Below are positions 36,022 to 44,873 of a stretch of 64,000 nucleotides of DNA, piece by piece (within the stretch, counting starts at the first letter, position 1; the number at the start of each line of letters is the position of its first letter). The notes beneath the pieces are model-generated. The model did not search any database and was not told where the DNA came from. It saw nothing but the letters and a program-made list of their open reading frames with translations. Source of the stretch: CAXPZW01 sp964221845 (GTDB lineage: Bacteria; Bacteroidota; Bacteroidia; Flavobacteriales_D; Sanyastnellaceae); NCBI GenBank assembly GCA_964221845.1, contig CAXPZW010000032.1, forward strand, positions 124,001 through 188,000. Reading direction: 5' to 3'. The translations under genes were made by a program, and so were the position numbers.

Positions 36022-36696
36022 ATGAGTACAGAAACTGCAACCAAGAAAGAGGGCTTGTTCTCCAAGAAGAACAAGAAGCTCCTCTCCGACCCCTTGAACG
36101 ACAACAACCCGATTACCGTACAGGTACTCGGCATCTGTTCAGCACTGGCGATTACCGTTCAGGTGCAACAGGCCGTGATGATGTCGCTGTCGGTACTGTT
36201 CGTAATGATCGGTGCCAACGCTATTGTATCGCTGCTGCGCAACGTGATTCCGGATCGTATCCGCATCATCGTGCAACTGGTGGTGGTAGCATCGCTGGTA
36301 ATTATCGTAGACGAGTCCCTGAAGGCCTTCTCCCCCGACATCAGTGAAAAGCTGTCGGTATTCGTAGGTCTGATCATCACCAACTGCATCATCATGGGCC
36401 GCCTAGAGGCCTTTGCACTGGGCAACAAGGTGGGGCCCTCAATCATGGACGCCATTGGTAACGCAATGGGTTACGCTTGGATTCTGGTCGTGGTAGCCGT
36501 GGTGCGCGAGATCTTCGGATCGGGTGCCTTCAGCTTCCCGGGTCTAGGACAAGTGAAGTTCATTCCGCAAAGCTTCTTCGACTTTGGATACGCCAACAAC
36601 AACCTCATGATCCTGCCTCCGATGGCACTGATCGTAGTGGGTGTGATCATTTGGATCCAGCGTTCGAAGAACACCAAACTCATCGAAGAGAACTAA
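36022..36696 (+). CDS. nqrD: Na+-translocating NADH:quinone reductase subunit D
   Basis: NqrD is a six-helix membrane subunit, half of the pseudosymmetric NqrDE pair. One cysteine in each inverted repeat (Cys39 in LGICSALAI and the Cys in ITNCIIMGRLEAFA) helps hold the intramembrane iron centre. The 224-residue length is normal. Confidence 0.94.
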   Translation: MSTETATKKEGLFSKKNKKLLSDPLNDNNPITVQVLGICSALAITVQVQQAVMMSLSVLFVMIGANAIVSLLRNVIPDRIRIIVQLVVVASLVIIVDESLKAFSPDISEKLSVFVGLIITNCIIMGRLEAFALGNKVGPSIMDAIGNAMGYAWILVVVAVVREIFGSGAFSFPGLGQVKFIPQSFFDFGYANNNLMILPPMALIVVGVIIWIQRSKNTKLIEEN

Positions 36697-36717
36697 TCCA
36701 TACCCAAGACACACGAC

Positions 36718-37332
36718 ATGGAAATCCTCAGCATCATCGTCAAGGCGATCTTCTCGGAAAACATGATTTTCGCCTACTTCCTGGGTATGTGTTCATACCT
36801 GGCAGTATCCAAGACCGTGAAAACGGCTGTGGGTCTCGGCTTCGCCGTGATCTTCGTACTGCTGGTGACCGTACCCATCAACTACTTACTTGAAAACTAC
36901 GTCCTGCAGGAAGGCGCACTCGCCTGGCTGGGCCCCGATTGGGCCGAAGTCGACTTGAGCTTCCTTTCGTTCATCATGTTCATTGCTGTGATCGCTTCGA
37001 TCGTGCAGCTGGTGGAGATGATCGTCGAGAAGTTTGCCCCTGCCCTGTACGGCGCACTCGGTATCTTCCTGCCTCTGATCGCGGTAAACTGCTCGATCCT
37101 GGGTGGTGCACTGTTCATGCAAGAGCGCCAGTACCCCGGCATCGGCGACGCGACTGCGTTTGCACTCGGTTCGGGCATCGGTTGGTGGTTGGCCATTGTG
37201 GCCATCGCAGCCATCCGCGAAAAAATCCGCTACTCACACGTTCCAGCTCCCCTCAAAGGACTGGGCATCACCTTCATCATTACCGGACTCATGGGCATGG
37301 CCTTCATGAGCTTCATGGGTATTGAATGGTAA
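36718..37332 (+). CDS. nqrE: Na+-translocating NADH:quinone reductase subunit E
   Basis: NqrE is the partner of NqrD: 204 residues, six helices, with matching iron-ligand cysteines in FLGMCSYLAVSK and AVNCSILGGALF. The GLGITFIITGLMGMAFMSF end is typical. It starts 21 nt after nqrD. Confidence 0.94.
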   Translation: MEILSIIVKAIFSENMIFAYFLGMCSYLAVSKTVKTAVGLGFAVIFVLLVTVPINYLLENYVLQEGALAWLGPDWAEVDLSFLSFIMFIAVIASIVQLVEMIVEKFAPALYGALGIFLPLIAVNCSILGGALFMQERQYPGIGDATAFALGSGIGWWLAIVAIAAIREKIRYSHVPAPLKGLGITFIITGLMGMAFMSFMGIEW

Positions 37333-37353
37333 ACCGCTAATTGAAAGGAACAC

Positions 37354-38649
37354 ATGGGAACTACACTGATTGCTGCACTTGCATTCTTCCTCATCCTCAT
37401 CCTGCTCTTGGTAGGCCTGCTGCTCTTCGCGAAAGCACGTCTGAGCCCAAGCGGCAAGGTGAAAATCCAAATCAACGGCGAAAAGACCATCGAGGTTGAC
37501 GGCGGGTCTACCCTGCTGACCACCCTCGGTAACGCGGGCATCTTCCTCCCCTCTGCATGTGGTGGTGGAGGCACCTGTGTTCAGTGCACCTGCCAAGTAG
37601 ACGAAGGTGGCGGCGCCATCCTCCCTACCGAGGAGCCGCACTTCTCGCGCAAGCAAATTGCCGACAACTGGCGCCTCGGATGCCAGGTGAAGGTGAAAGA
37701 AGACATGGAAATCCGCATCCCCGAAGAAGTCTTTGGCATCAAGAAGTGGGAATGCGAAGTGGTCTCGAACTACAACGTGGCTTCGTTCATCAAGGAGTTT
37801 GTGGTGCGCCTGCCCGAAGGCGAGTCGCTCGACTTCGAAGCCGGTGGTTACATCCAGATTGACGTACCGTCGATCACGGTGAACTACAAGGACATGGACA
37901 TCACTGCTCACCCGGAGCACCACCCCAAGCCTGACGAATTCCAGAACGAGTGGGACAAGTTTGGCCTGTGGGACCTGAAAATGGTCAACAACGAAGAGGT
38001 CGTTCGTGCATACTCGATGGCCAACCACCCTGCGGAGGGCAACATCGTGATGCTCAACATCCGTATTGCTACCCCACCATGGGACCGTGCCCGCAACGCT
38101 TGGATGCAAGTGAACCCAGGCGTATGCTCGTCGTACGTGTTTGGCCTCAAGCCGGGTGACAAGTGCACCATCTCAGGCCCATACGGCGAGTTCTTCATCA
38201 AGGAGACCGACGCCGAAATGGTTTACATCGGTGGTGGTGCTGGTATGGCGCCGATGCGCTCGCACCTCTTCCACTTGTTCCACACCGTGAAGACCGGCCG
38301 CAAGGTGACCTTCTGGTATGGTGGCCGCTCGAAGCGCGAGCTGTTCTACTTGGACGATTTCCGCAAGATTGAACAGGAGTTCCCGAACTTCAAATTCCAC
38401 GTAGTATTGAGCGACCCGCTCGAGTCTGATAACTGGAACGAGAAGAAGAACGTGGACGACGAGGGCGATGGCTTCCTCGGCTTTGTACACCAGGCCGTGA
38501 TCGATCACCACCTCACCCAACACGAGGCTCCTGAAGACATTGAATTCTACTTCTGTGGACCACCCCTGATGAATCAGGCGGTCCTCAAGATGGTCGACGA
38601 CTGGGGAGTGCCTCCAGAAAACGTTGCATTTGACGACTTTGGTGGATAA
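37354..38649 (+). CDS. nqrF: Na+-translocating NADH:quinone reductase subunit F
   Basis: NqrF is the electron entry point. It has one N-terminal helix, then a plant-type [2Fe-2S] domain with Cys69, Cys75, Cys78 and Cys110, an FAD-binding barrel (RAYSMANHP) and an NADH-binding domain (GGGAGMAPMRSHLFHL, WYGGRSKRELFY, FYFCGPPLMNQAV). The 431 residues are slightly more than the proteobacterial 407, owing to an insert after KDMDITAHPE. A strong terminator follows 16 bp after the stop. Confidence 0.96.
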   Translation: MGTTLIAALAFFLILILLLVGLLLFAKARLSPSGKVKIQINGEKTIEVDGGSTLLTTLGNAGIFLPSACGGGGTCVQCTCQVDEGGGAILPTEEPHFSRKQIADNWRLGCQVKVKEDMEIRIPEEVFGIKKWECEVVSNYNVASFIKEFVVRLPEGESLDFEAGGYIQIDVPSITVNYKDMDITAHPEHHPKPDEFQNEWDKFGLWDLKMVNNEEVVRAYSMANHPAEGNIVMLNIRIATPPWDRARNAWMQVNPGVCSSYVFGLKPGDKCTISGPYGEFFIKETDAEMVYIGGGAGMAPMRSHLFHLFHTVKTGRKVTFWYGGRSKRELFYLDDFRKIEQEFPNFKFHVVLSDPLESDNWNEKKNVDDEGDGFLGFVHQAVIDHHLTQHEAPEDIEFYFCGPPLMNQAVLKMVDDWGVPPENVAFDDFGG

Positions 38650-38665
38650 TCCCACCACATCCCTG

Positions 38666-38694
38666 AAAGAGGCGCCTCGTGCGCCTCTTTTTTT
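38666..38694 (+). terminator. Intrinsic terminator of the nqr operon
   Basis: A perfect 10-bp stem (38666-38675 with 38681-38690, 5-nt loop) is followed by a T run to 38694. Confidence 0.92.
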
Positions 38695-38699
38695 GCCCT

Positions 38700-38707
38700 T
38701 AACTTCG
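38700..38707 (+). promoter_or_regulatory. -7-like box of apbE (TAACTTCG)
   Basis: TAnnTTCG, starting 5 bp after the nqr terminator and ending 4 nt before the apbE ATG. It predicts separate, leaderless transcription of apbE. Confidence 0.5.
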
Positions 38708-38711
38708 CACC

Positions 38712-39806
38712 ATGCGCAACCTGCTCTTGATCTCTTTGATTGCAGCCCTGTGGAGCTGTGGATCCTCTGAAACGCCGGACACCGAAGCCGCCGTTGACCC
38801 CAACCTCATTGGCCGCCAACTGGTGGGTGAAGCCCAAGGCACCACCTACCACATTACCTACCTGGGAGACACCACCGACTACCAACCCCAGATCGACAGC
38901 TTGCTGGACCGGTTTGACCAAGACCTGAGTACCTGGCGCCCGGGGTCGCTGATCAACCAAATCAATGCCCACAACCGCCGCGATACGGTGTTTGGGTTTG
39001 TGGACAGTACCCGCTTCTTCTCGGCGGTGTTTGATCTGAGTCGGGAGATCTACCTGACCACCGATGGTGCGTTTGACCCCACAGTGCTTCCGCTGATCAA
39101 AGGCTGGGGCTTCCAACTCGAGCAGCGCTCCGACATGAACCAGCAGAAGGTCGATTCCCTCTTGGCCATGGTGGACTTCAGTGAATACGGGATTGACATC
39201 GCGGAATTCACCGCACCAGACAACGAGTACCTCTACACCCACACCGAAGTGCTCAAGCTCAACCCCGATGTGCAGCTAGACTTCAACGCCATTGCACAGG
39301 GCTACAGCATCGACCTCATTGGCGATTTGCTGCGCAGCTACAACATTCAAAACTTCATGGTGGAACTGGGCGGCGAAGTGCTGTGCAGCGGCACCGGCAC
39401 CACCGGCGGTCCCTGGCGCATTGCCATCGACAAACCGGAAGAAGGCGACACCCACAGCACCCAAGCAGTGGTGAGCCTCAGCGACAAGGCCTTGGCCACC
39501 AGCGGCAACTACCGCAAGTTCTACGAGGAAGACGGCCAGCGCTATTCACACATTGTCAATCCCAAAACCGGATACCCGGCGCAAAACACGCTGCTCAGTG
39601 CCACGGTGATGGCCGACAATTGCGGCGTGGCTGATGCGTACGCTACAGCGCTCATGGTCCTGGGAGAAGACGCCATCCCCTTCCTGCAAAACCATCCCGA
39701 GCTCGGGCTGGAAGCCTACCTGATCTTTGACCAAGGCGGGCAGCTGCAAGTGGCGGTCACCCCGGGCATGGCGCCCTTGGTGGAAGGCTTGGAAATAGCG
39801 GAGTAG
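38712..39806 (+). CDS. apbE: FAD:protein FMN transferase (ApbE)
   Basis: ApbE links FMN to a threonine of target flavoproteins, in particular NqrB and NqrC. The 364-residue chain is a lipoprotein (lipobox LWSC, Cys at residue 16), so it acts on the outer face of the inner membrane. Family motifs are present: STWRPGSLINQIN, AFDPTVLPLIKGWGF, LDFNAIAQGYSIDLIG, LGGEV and HIVNPKTGYPAQ. It sits directly after nqrF but behind a terminator, with its own -7 box. It converges on glnS with a single base between the two stops. Confidence 0.94.
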   Translation: MRNLLLISLIAALWSCGSSETPDTEAAVDPNLIGRQLVGEAQGTTYHITYLGDTTDYQPQIDSLLDRFDQDLSTWRPGSLINQINAHNRRDTVFGFVDSTRFFSAVFDLSREIYLTTDGAFDPTVLPLIKGWGFQLEQRSDMNQQKVDSLLAMVDFSEYGIDIAEFTAPDNEYLYTHTEVLKLNPDVQLDFNAIAQGYSIDLIGDLLRSYNIQNFMVELGGEVLCSGTGTTGGPWRIAIDKPEEGDTHSTQAVVSLSDKALATSGNYRKFYEEDGQRYSHIVNPKTGYPAQNTLLSATVMADNCGVADAYATALMVLGEDAIPFLQNHPELGLEAYLIFDQGGQLQVAVTPGMAPLVEGLEIAE

Positions 39807-39807
39807 G

Positions 39808-41487
39808 TTACCCTTTCTTTTGTGCTTTGGCCCAACCGTCGCGCAAGGTGGCGGTGCGGTTGAATACGGGCTGCGCTGCGGTGCTGTCTGCATCCACACA
39901 GAAGTACCCCAAGCGCTGGAATTGCACACGTGTTTCCGGCGCAAGCTCCAACAAAGCGGGCTCTACCTTGGCCTTCGAAATCACCTCCAAGGAGTCCGGA
40001 TTCAAGAACTCCATGAAGTCTTTGTCCTCGTGTCCGTCGGGTGTGGGGTCGTTGAAGAGGCGGTCGTACTGACGCACTTCTACGTTGCCCGCATGTTCGG
40101 CGCTGACAAAGTGGATGGTGCCTTTGGCCTTGATGCCCGAGGTGTCCTGGCCTGATTTGGAATTGGCGTGGTAGGTGGCGTGGATTTCGGTCACGTTGCC
40201 TTCAGCGTCCTCTTCAAAGCCCGTACACTCAATGATGTAGGCGCTTTTGAGGCGTACCGCCTTGCCTGGAGCCAAGCGGAAGTACTTGCGGCCCGGCGAT
40301 TCCTTCTTGAAGTCGTCGCGTTCGATCCAGAGCTCACGTGAGAAAGGGATCTCGCGGGTACCTGCGGCTTCGTCCTCCGGGTTGTTGACGGTTTCCAGCC
40401 ATTCCACCTCCCCTTCTGGGTAGTTGGTGATGACCAGCTTGACCGGGTTGAGCACGGCCATGTAGCGCGGGGCCACTTTGTTGAGGTGATCGCGAACGGC
40501 AAACTCAAGCAGGGCCACGTCGATCACGTTGTTGCGTTTGGCGATACCCACACGGTCTGCAAACTCGCGAATGGCCTCTGGGGTGTAGCCGCGGCGACGC
40601 ATGCCGGAAATGGTAGGCATACGCGGATCGTCCCAACCGTTGACCACACCGTCCTCCACCAAACGCAGGAGTTTTCGCTTGGACATGATGGTGTAGTTCA
40701 GGTTCAGGCGCGCAAATTCAATCTGGCGTGAGGGGTAGATGCCGAGTTTTTCGATCAACCATTCGTACAGCGGACGGTGGACTTCAAATTCCAAGGTGCA
40801 CAGCGAGTGGGTGATGTTTTCGATGGAATCGGACTGGCCGTGTGCAAAGTCGTACATCGGGTAAATGGGCCAGGTGTCGCCGGTGCGGTGGTGGTCCACT
40901 TTCTTGATGCGGTAGATGAACGGATCGCGCATGTGCATGTTCACGTGAGCCATGTCAATCTTGGCGCGCAGCACGTGGGTACCTTCATCAAACTCGCCGG
41001 CGCGCATGCGCTCAAACAAGTCGCGGTTTTCTGCCGGGGTGCGGTCGCGGAAAGGGCTGTTTTCACCCGGCCGGGTGGGCGAGCCTTTTTGCTTGGCGAT
41101 GTCTTCGGCCGATTGGTCATCCACGTAAGCGTGGCCTTGGTCGATGAGCTGCAGGGCGTAGTTGTACAGGGTCTCGAAGTAATCCGAGGTGTAGCGTACC
41201 GGACCGTTCCAGGTGAAGCCGAGCCATTCCACGTCGCGCTTGATGGCGCGTACGTATTCGTCGGACTCCTTTTCGGGGTTGGTGTCGTCGAAACGCAGGT
41301 GGGTGGTGCCGCCGTACTTCTGCGCCAAACCAAAGTTCAGGCAGATGCTCTTGGCGTGGCCAATGTGCAGGTACCCGTTGGGCTCCGGCGGGAAGCGGGT
41401 CACAATGGCTTCGTGTTTGCCGGTGTTGAGGTCTTCCTCAATGATGTGCTCGATGAAGTTGAGCGAAGGCGCAGCGGTTTCAGACAT
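39808..41487 (-). CDS. glnS: Glutaminyl-tRNA synthetase
   Basis: The enzyme charges tRNA-Gln with glutamine in the cytoplasm. The 559-residue class I synthetase has the HIGH motif as HIGH (41-44, in PPEPNGYLHIGHAKS), the KMSKS loop as IMSKRKLL, and the two-barrel anticodon-binding domain of the GlnRS type in the C-terminal third (PFSRELWIERDDF, then LAPGKAVRLKSAYII). It is distinguished from GluRS by FEVHRPLYEWLIEKLGIYPSRQIEFARLN-type features around residue 300. The start at 41487 is supported by the TACCTTTG -7 box 18 nt upstream. Confidence 0.95.
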   Translation of the reverse strand: MSETAAPSLNFIEHIIEEDLNTGKHEAIVTRFPPEPNGYLHIGHAKSICLNFGLAQKYGGTTHLRFDDTNPEKESDEYVRAIKRDVEWLGFTWNGPVRYTSDYFETLYNYALQLIDQGHAYVDDQSAEDIAKQKGSPTRPGENSPFRDRTPAENRDLFERMRAGEFDEGTHVLRAKIDMAHVNMHMRDPFIYRIKKVDHHRTGDTWPIYPMYDFAHGQSDSIENITHSLCTLEFEVHRPLYEWLIEKLGIYPSRQIEFARLNLNYTIMSKRKLLRLVEDGVVNGWDDPRMPTISGMRRRGYTPEAIREFADRVGIAKRNNVIDVALLEFAVRDHLNKVAPRYMAVLNPVKLVITNYPEGEVEWLETVNNPEDEAAGTREIPFSRELWIERDDFKKESPGRKYFRLAPGKAVRLKSAYIIECTGFEEDAEGNVTEIHATYHANSKSGQDTSGIKAKGTIHFVSAEHAGNVEVRQYDRLFNDPTPDGHEDKDFMEFLNPDSLEVISKAKVEPALLELAPETRVQFQRLGYFCVDADSTAAQPVFNRTATLRDGWAKAQKKG

Positions 41488-41505
41488 GTCGCAAAAATGA
41501 AGGCC

Positions 41506-41513
41506 CAAAGGTA
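41506..41513 (-). promoter_or_regulatory. -7 box of glnS (TACCTTTG)
   Basis: Full TAnnTTTG match on the minus strand, 18 nt before the ATG at 41487. A TTG at 41536-41538 is 22 nt upstream. Confidence 0.55.
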
Positions 41514-41587
41514 AGAATCTCCCCTGCGAGAAGTGCAATTCCAGCCGGGCGAGAGAACCGGTTGAACCTTTCCTCTGTTTAACCCTC

Positions 41588-41965
41588 ATGGAGTTAGAAC
41601 GCATCCGCACCGGCGAAAAGATCATCGGCTACATCCGCCGCGACCGCAAGCACCCGTTTTTCAGTCGGGATATGCTGTGGTGGAACGGCGCCGTGCCCGA
41701 GTACAAGGAAGCGGACGCGTTCACGGGGCTGACTACATCAGACGGCCGCAAGCTGTTTGTGCACGACATCGTACGCGTGCATTTCACAGGGGTCTTCTCC
41801 CCTGCCAAGGACATGCGCATTGCCAAGCTGGACCACCGGTTTTGGCTCATTGACCTCAACACCCAAAACCGGCTCGCGCTCACCGACAAGCGCATCATCC
41901 GCATGAAATTCCGATCCCACACCTTTTTGAACACCGATCGCATCTTTGGCGTAGACCCGCGGTAA
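41588..41965 (+). CDS. Small soluble protein, weak YopX-like pattern
   Basis: The 125-residue basic protein has the sequence FTGLTTSDGRKLFVHDIVRV. This resembles the YopX-domain pattern (a TGL, D-x-x-G and DIV strand set, common in phage-derived proteins of unknown role). The rest (HRFWLIDLNTQNRL, IRMKFRSHTFL) would be beta strands. No catalytic residues are evident, and the assignment is tentative. It lies alone between glnS and the OmpA-type gene. Confidence 0.55.
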   Translation: MELERIRTGEKIIGYIRRDRKHPFFSRDMLWWNGAVPEYKEADAFTGLTTSDGRKLFVHDIVRVHFTGVFSPAKDMRIAKLDHRFWLIDLNTQNRLALTDKRIIRMKFRSHTFLNTDRIFGVDPR

Positions 41966-41977
41966 GCGCAGGATGGC

Positions 41978-41985
41978 TACCTTTC
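41978..41985 (+). promoter_or_regulatory. -7-like box (TACCTTTC) of the OmpA/DUF1573 gene
   Basis: One mismatch to TAnnTTTG. It ends 4 nt before the ATG at 41990. Confidence 0.35.
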
Positions 41986-41989
41986 AGCC

Positions 41990-44209
41990 ATGCGCCTTGC
42001 TTTGTTGTTGATGGGTACACTTTTGAGTCTGGGAGCTGCGGGGCAAACCTTCCGCAGCCTCACCGAATTGGGCACCCGCGCCGAATCTGACGGCGACTGG
42101 AACCTCGCCCTGCATTACTACCAACAAGCCTTTGCGCTGGACAGCGCCAACTTTGACGCCACCATCCGCTACGCCACCGCCTTGCGCGAAACCAAGGACT
42201 ACCGTCGCGCGGCCTTCTACTACGACAAGACCTACAGCAAGGACAAAGGGAAGAAGTACCCCGAAGGACTCTTCTACCTGGCTTTGATGCAACAGCAGAA
42301 CGGCAACTACCTGCAAGCACTCAAGCACTTTGAGAAGTACCTCAAGAAGAACAAACGCAACAAGGAAAGCCTCCAGTACCGCCGCGCCGAGCAAGGCGTT
42401 GCCGGATGCACATTTGCGCTCAACGCCCGGCGCGATGCGGGTTGGTTGGATGTGCTTCCGGTAGGCACGCCCCTCAACACTCCCGACAGCGAGTTTGCTC
42501 CATGGCTGCTGAAAGACAGCACCTTGTTTGTGACCGCCCAATACCCCAAAGTGGAGGCCAGTGCGGGCGTCATTCGTCACTACAACGCCAAACTCAACGC
42601 AGACTCCTCCTGGACCGCAGCCGACGACGAATGGACGCCTTTCCCTGGAGAACGCGTTCCCGAGGGCAACGGCGTGATCAGCCCCATCTTGGAAGACATG
42701 TATTTGGTTCGCTGCGAAGGCGAATGCGCCATCTACCGCTGCAAGAAAACCGAATACGGCTGGGGCAAGCCCGAACGCCTGTCGGGCATCAACCAATCGG
42801 GGTATGCGAGCACCATGCCGCACGTGGGGCGGATTGGCAACAAGGAAGTGCTCTTTTACGCCTCCAACCGCCCCGGTGGGCAAGGCGGCTACGACATTTG
42901 GTGGAGCGAGTTGAACAACGGCATCCCTAGCCCTCCGGTGAACGCAGGAAGTCGCGTGAATTCACCCGAAAACGAGGTAACGCCGTTTTACCTGGATTCC
43001 ACGCTGTACTTCTCCAGCACGTGGCACGCCGGATTTGGCGGTTACGACGTGTTTCGCAGCAAAGGCAAGCCCCGCAGTTTGGACCGCCCCATCAACATGG
43101 GCTACCCTTTGAATTCTCCTGCAAACGACTTGTACTTCCGCTACTTTGTGGACTCGGATTTGGGACTCATGGCCTCCAACCGTGAAGGCAGCTTGGCGGG
43201 CACCAACGGCACCTGCTGCAACGACCTCTACCGCCTGGATTTCACCGACTCCACCCGCGTAGAACACATCGACCCGGTGTACGCCAACCTCGAAGAACTG
43301 AGCCGCTACTTGCCCGTCACCCTCTACTTCCACAACGACGAACCCGATCCCAACAGCAGGGACACGGTGTCTTCGGTGGACTACCTACAGGCCTATGCCT
43401 CCTACCTCAAGCTGGAAGCCGAATACGACCGCCAAATGCAACGCGGCAAAAAGGCCGAAACCGCCGAAAGCGCGGCCTTTGAAGTGGCCTCGTTCTTTGA
43501 TTTTGAAGTGGACAAGGGCAAGAACGACCTAGAGATTTTCATGCCGCTCCTGCTGCAAGCCCTGGAAGAAGGCACCTCGGTGGAACTGCAGGTGCGCGGG
43601 TTTGCTTCGCCACGGGCCAAGAGCGACTACAACGTGAACTTAACCAAACGCCGCATCAGCAGTTTGGAACGAACGCTGCGCCGCTACGACAACGGAGTGC
43701 TGCGTCCTTACTTTGACGGCTCGGCCCCCAACGGCGCCCTGCTGCAACTTACGCCCCTGCCCTTTGGCGAATACCAAGCCGACCAAACCGTCAGTGATGC
43801 TTTGGACGACGAACAAGAGTCCATCTATAGCCGCGGCGCGCGGTTGGAGCGCAAGATCATGGTGGAAAGTGTGCAGCGCATTGCAGACGCCAATCCTGCG
43901 CCTGAATTCACCCCGGACCGCCGCGTTCACGACTTTGGAAACGTGGACCCGCGTTTTCCGGTGAGCAGAACCTTCAAGGTGCGCAACACGGGCAATGCGC
44001 CCATGTCCATCATCAAAGTGAAGGCCTCGTGCGGATGTACCGTGCCAGAGTTGGCACAACAGGAGCTGCAGCCCGGTGAAGAAACCGAGCTCGTGGTCAC
44101 CTTCAACCCCGAAGGATTATCAGGTGCACTGGTACGTACGGTAGAAATCTGGGTCGAAGGCCAACCCGAACCTCAAGTGATTCAGATAACCGCCAACGTG
44201 GCCCCTTAG
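41990..44209 (+). CDS. TPR-PD40-OmpA-DUF1573 outer-membrane-associated protein
   Basis: The 739-residue exported protein (signal peptide ending near GAAGQ) has four parts. There are TPR repeats (~residues 20-140), a WD40/PD40-like beta-propeller (~145-430, with NSPENEVTPFYLDSTLYFSS and ASNRPGGQGGYDIW), and an OmpA-type peptidoglycan-binding domain (~500-640, with VELQVRGFASPRAKSDYNVNLTKRR). The last part is a C-terminal DUF1573 Ig-like domain (~650-739, HDFGNVDPRFPVSRTFKVRNTG and ASCGCTVPE). The first three parts match PorE-like proteins that tie the type IX secretion machinery to peptidoglycan. The carboxypeptidase-regulatory domain of PorE is not seen. The DUF1573 addition is unusual. The stop shares TTAG with the convergent gene. 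Confidence 0.8.
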   Translation: MRLALLLMGTLLSLGAAGQTFRSLTELGTRAESDGDWNLALHYYQQAFALDSANFDATIRYATALRETKDYRRAAFYYDKTYSKDKGKKYPEGLFYLALMQQQNGNYLQALKHFEKYLKKNKRNKESLQYRRAEQGVAGCTFALNARRDAGWLDVLPVGTPLNTPDSEFAPWLLKDSTLFVTAQYPKVEASAGVIRHYNAKLNADSSWTAADDEWTPFPGERVPEGNGVISPILEDMYLVRCEGECAIYRCKKTEYGWGKPERLSGINQSGYASTMPHVGRIGNKEVLFYASNRPGGQGGYDIWWSELNNGIPSPPVNAGSRVNSPENEVTPFYLDSTLYFSSTWHAGFGGYDVFRSKGKPRSLDRPINMGYPLNSPANDLYFRYFVDSDLGLMASNREGSLAGTNGTCCNDLYRLDFTDSTRVEHIDPVYANLEELSRYLPVTLYFHNDEPDPNSRDTVSSVDYLQAYASYLKLEAEYDRQMQRGKKAETAESAAFEVASFFDFEVDKGKNDLEIFMPLLLQALEEGTSVELQVRGFASPRAKSDYNVNLTKRRISSLERTLRRYDNGVLRPYFDGSAPNGALLQLTPLPFGEYQADQTVSDALDDEQESIYSRGARLERKIMVESVQRIADANPAPEFTPDRRVHDFGNVDPRFPVSRTFKVRNTGNAPMSIIKVKASCGCTVPELAQQELQPGEETELVVTFNPEGLSGALVRTVEIWVEGQPEPQVIQITANVAP

Positions 44210-44724
44210 GACGCCTTGGCGAGCTTGGCTGCGTATTCGGGCTTGAGGCTGCCCTCTTCGTCAAACCACGTTTTGAGCGCTACGCGCTTTTCTTTCTTGC
44301 CCGACTCTCCAATGGTGTCGATTTTGCCGTGTACCGCGCGCAAGCGGAAGGCCGACTGGTTGATGGCGGCTTTGAGTTCCTTAAGTTTGTCCTCTTTGAT
44401 GTTGAATTGAATCTGTGCCATTTGCACCAATTCACTGTAAAACACCGGACGGTCAATTTTACGCAGGGTTTTAAGGATGAAGTCTCCCCAAATGGACTTG
44501 CGTCCGCGTTTGCCTTTGCGCTTGCGTTTGGGCTTGGTCACTGCCGCTGTAGGCTTGGCCGCGGCTGGGGCGCTGGCGGTTACAGTGGGCAAATCGTCCA
44601 CCTGAACGCCAAGTTTTTCCAATACACTTTTCAGGTGTTCATAGCGGGCCATGGTTTGGACCAGCTCCGCCTCGTAAAATTGGCGCAATGCGCGGCTTTC
44701 TGCGTCGTTGAAGACTACACTCAT
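44206..44724 (-). CDS. Basic, DNA-binding-like protein with winged-helix-like domain
   Basis: The 172-residue protein has three parts. There is an N-terminal helical segment (~1-45) that could dimerise, an Ala/Pro/Lys-rich basic linker (~50-80, with KPKRKRKGKRGRK), and a C-terminal domain whose helices (WGDFILKTLRKIDRPVFYSELVQMA, ELKAAINQSAFRLRAV) and following basic hairpin fit a winged helix. It may bind DNA as a nucleoid or regulatory protein; the family is not one I can name. A 7-bp inverted repeat lies 21 bp upstream of the start. Confidence 0.6.
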   Translation of the reverse strand: MSVVFNDAESRALRQFYEAELVQTMARYEHLKSVLEKLGVQVDDLPTVTASAPAAAKPTAAVTKPKRKRKGKRGRKSIWGDFILKTLRKIDRPVFYSELVQMAQIQFNIKEDKLKELKAAINQSAFRLRAVHGKIDTIGESGKKEKRVALKTWFDEEGSLKPEYAAKLAKAS

Positions 44725-44744
44725 CAGAAATAATTTTTATTGCA

Positions 44745-44761
44745 TTGATTGAAACAATCAA
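44745..44761. promoter_or_regulatory. Inverted repeat upstream of the basic DNA-binding-like gene
   Basis: A perfect 7-bp inverted repeat (TTGATTG, 3-nt spacer, CAATCAA) in an AT-rich stretch 21 bp before the start at 44724. CATCTTTG on the minus strand further upstream is a one-mismatch -7 box. Possibly an autoregulatory operator. Confidence 0.35.
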
Positions 44762-44873
44762 CGCCTTTTCAATCGCAAAGATGCCTTTTTCTAAATGAAT
44801 TTGGGCCAGACATGGCACCTTCAGACCGCATTCTCACAAAATAACGCCGCCAAAAAACGTCAAATTAAACGGA

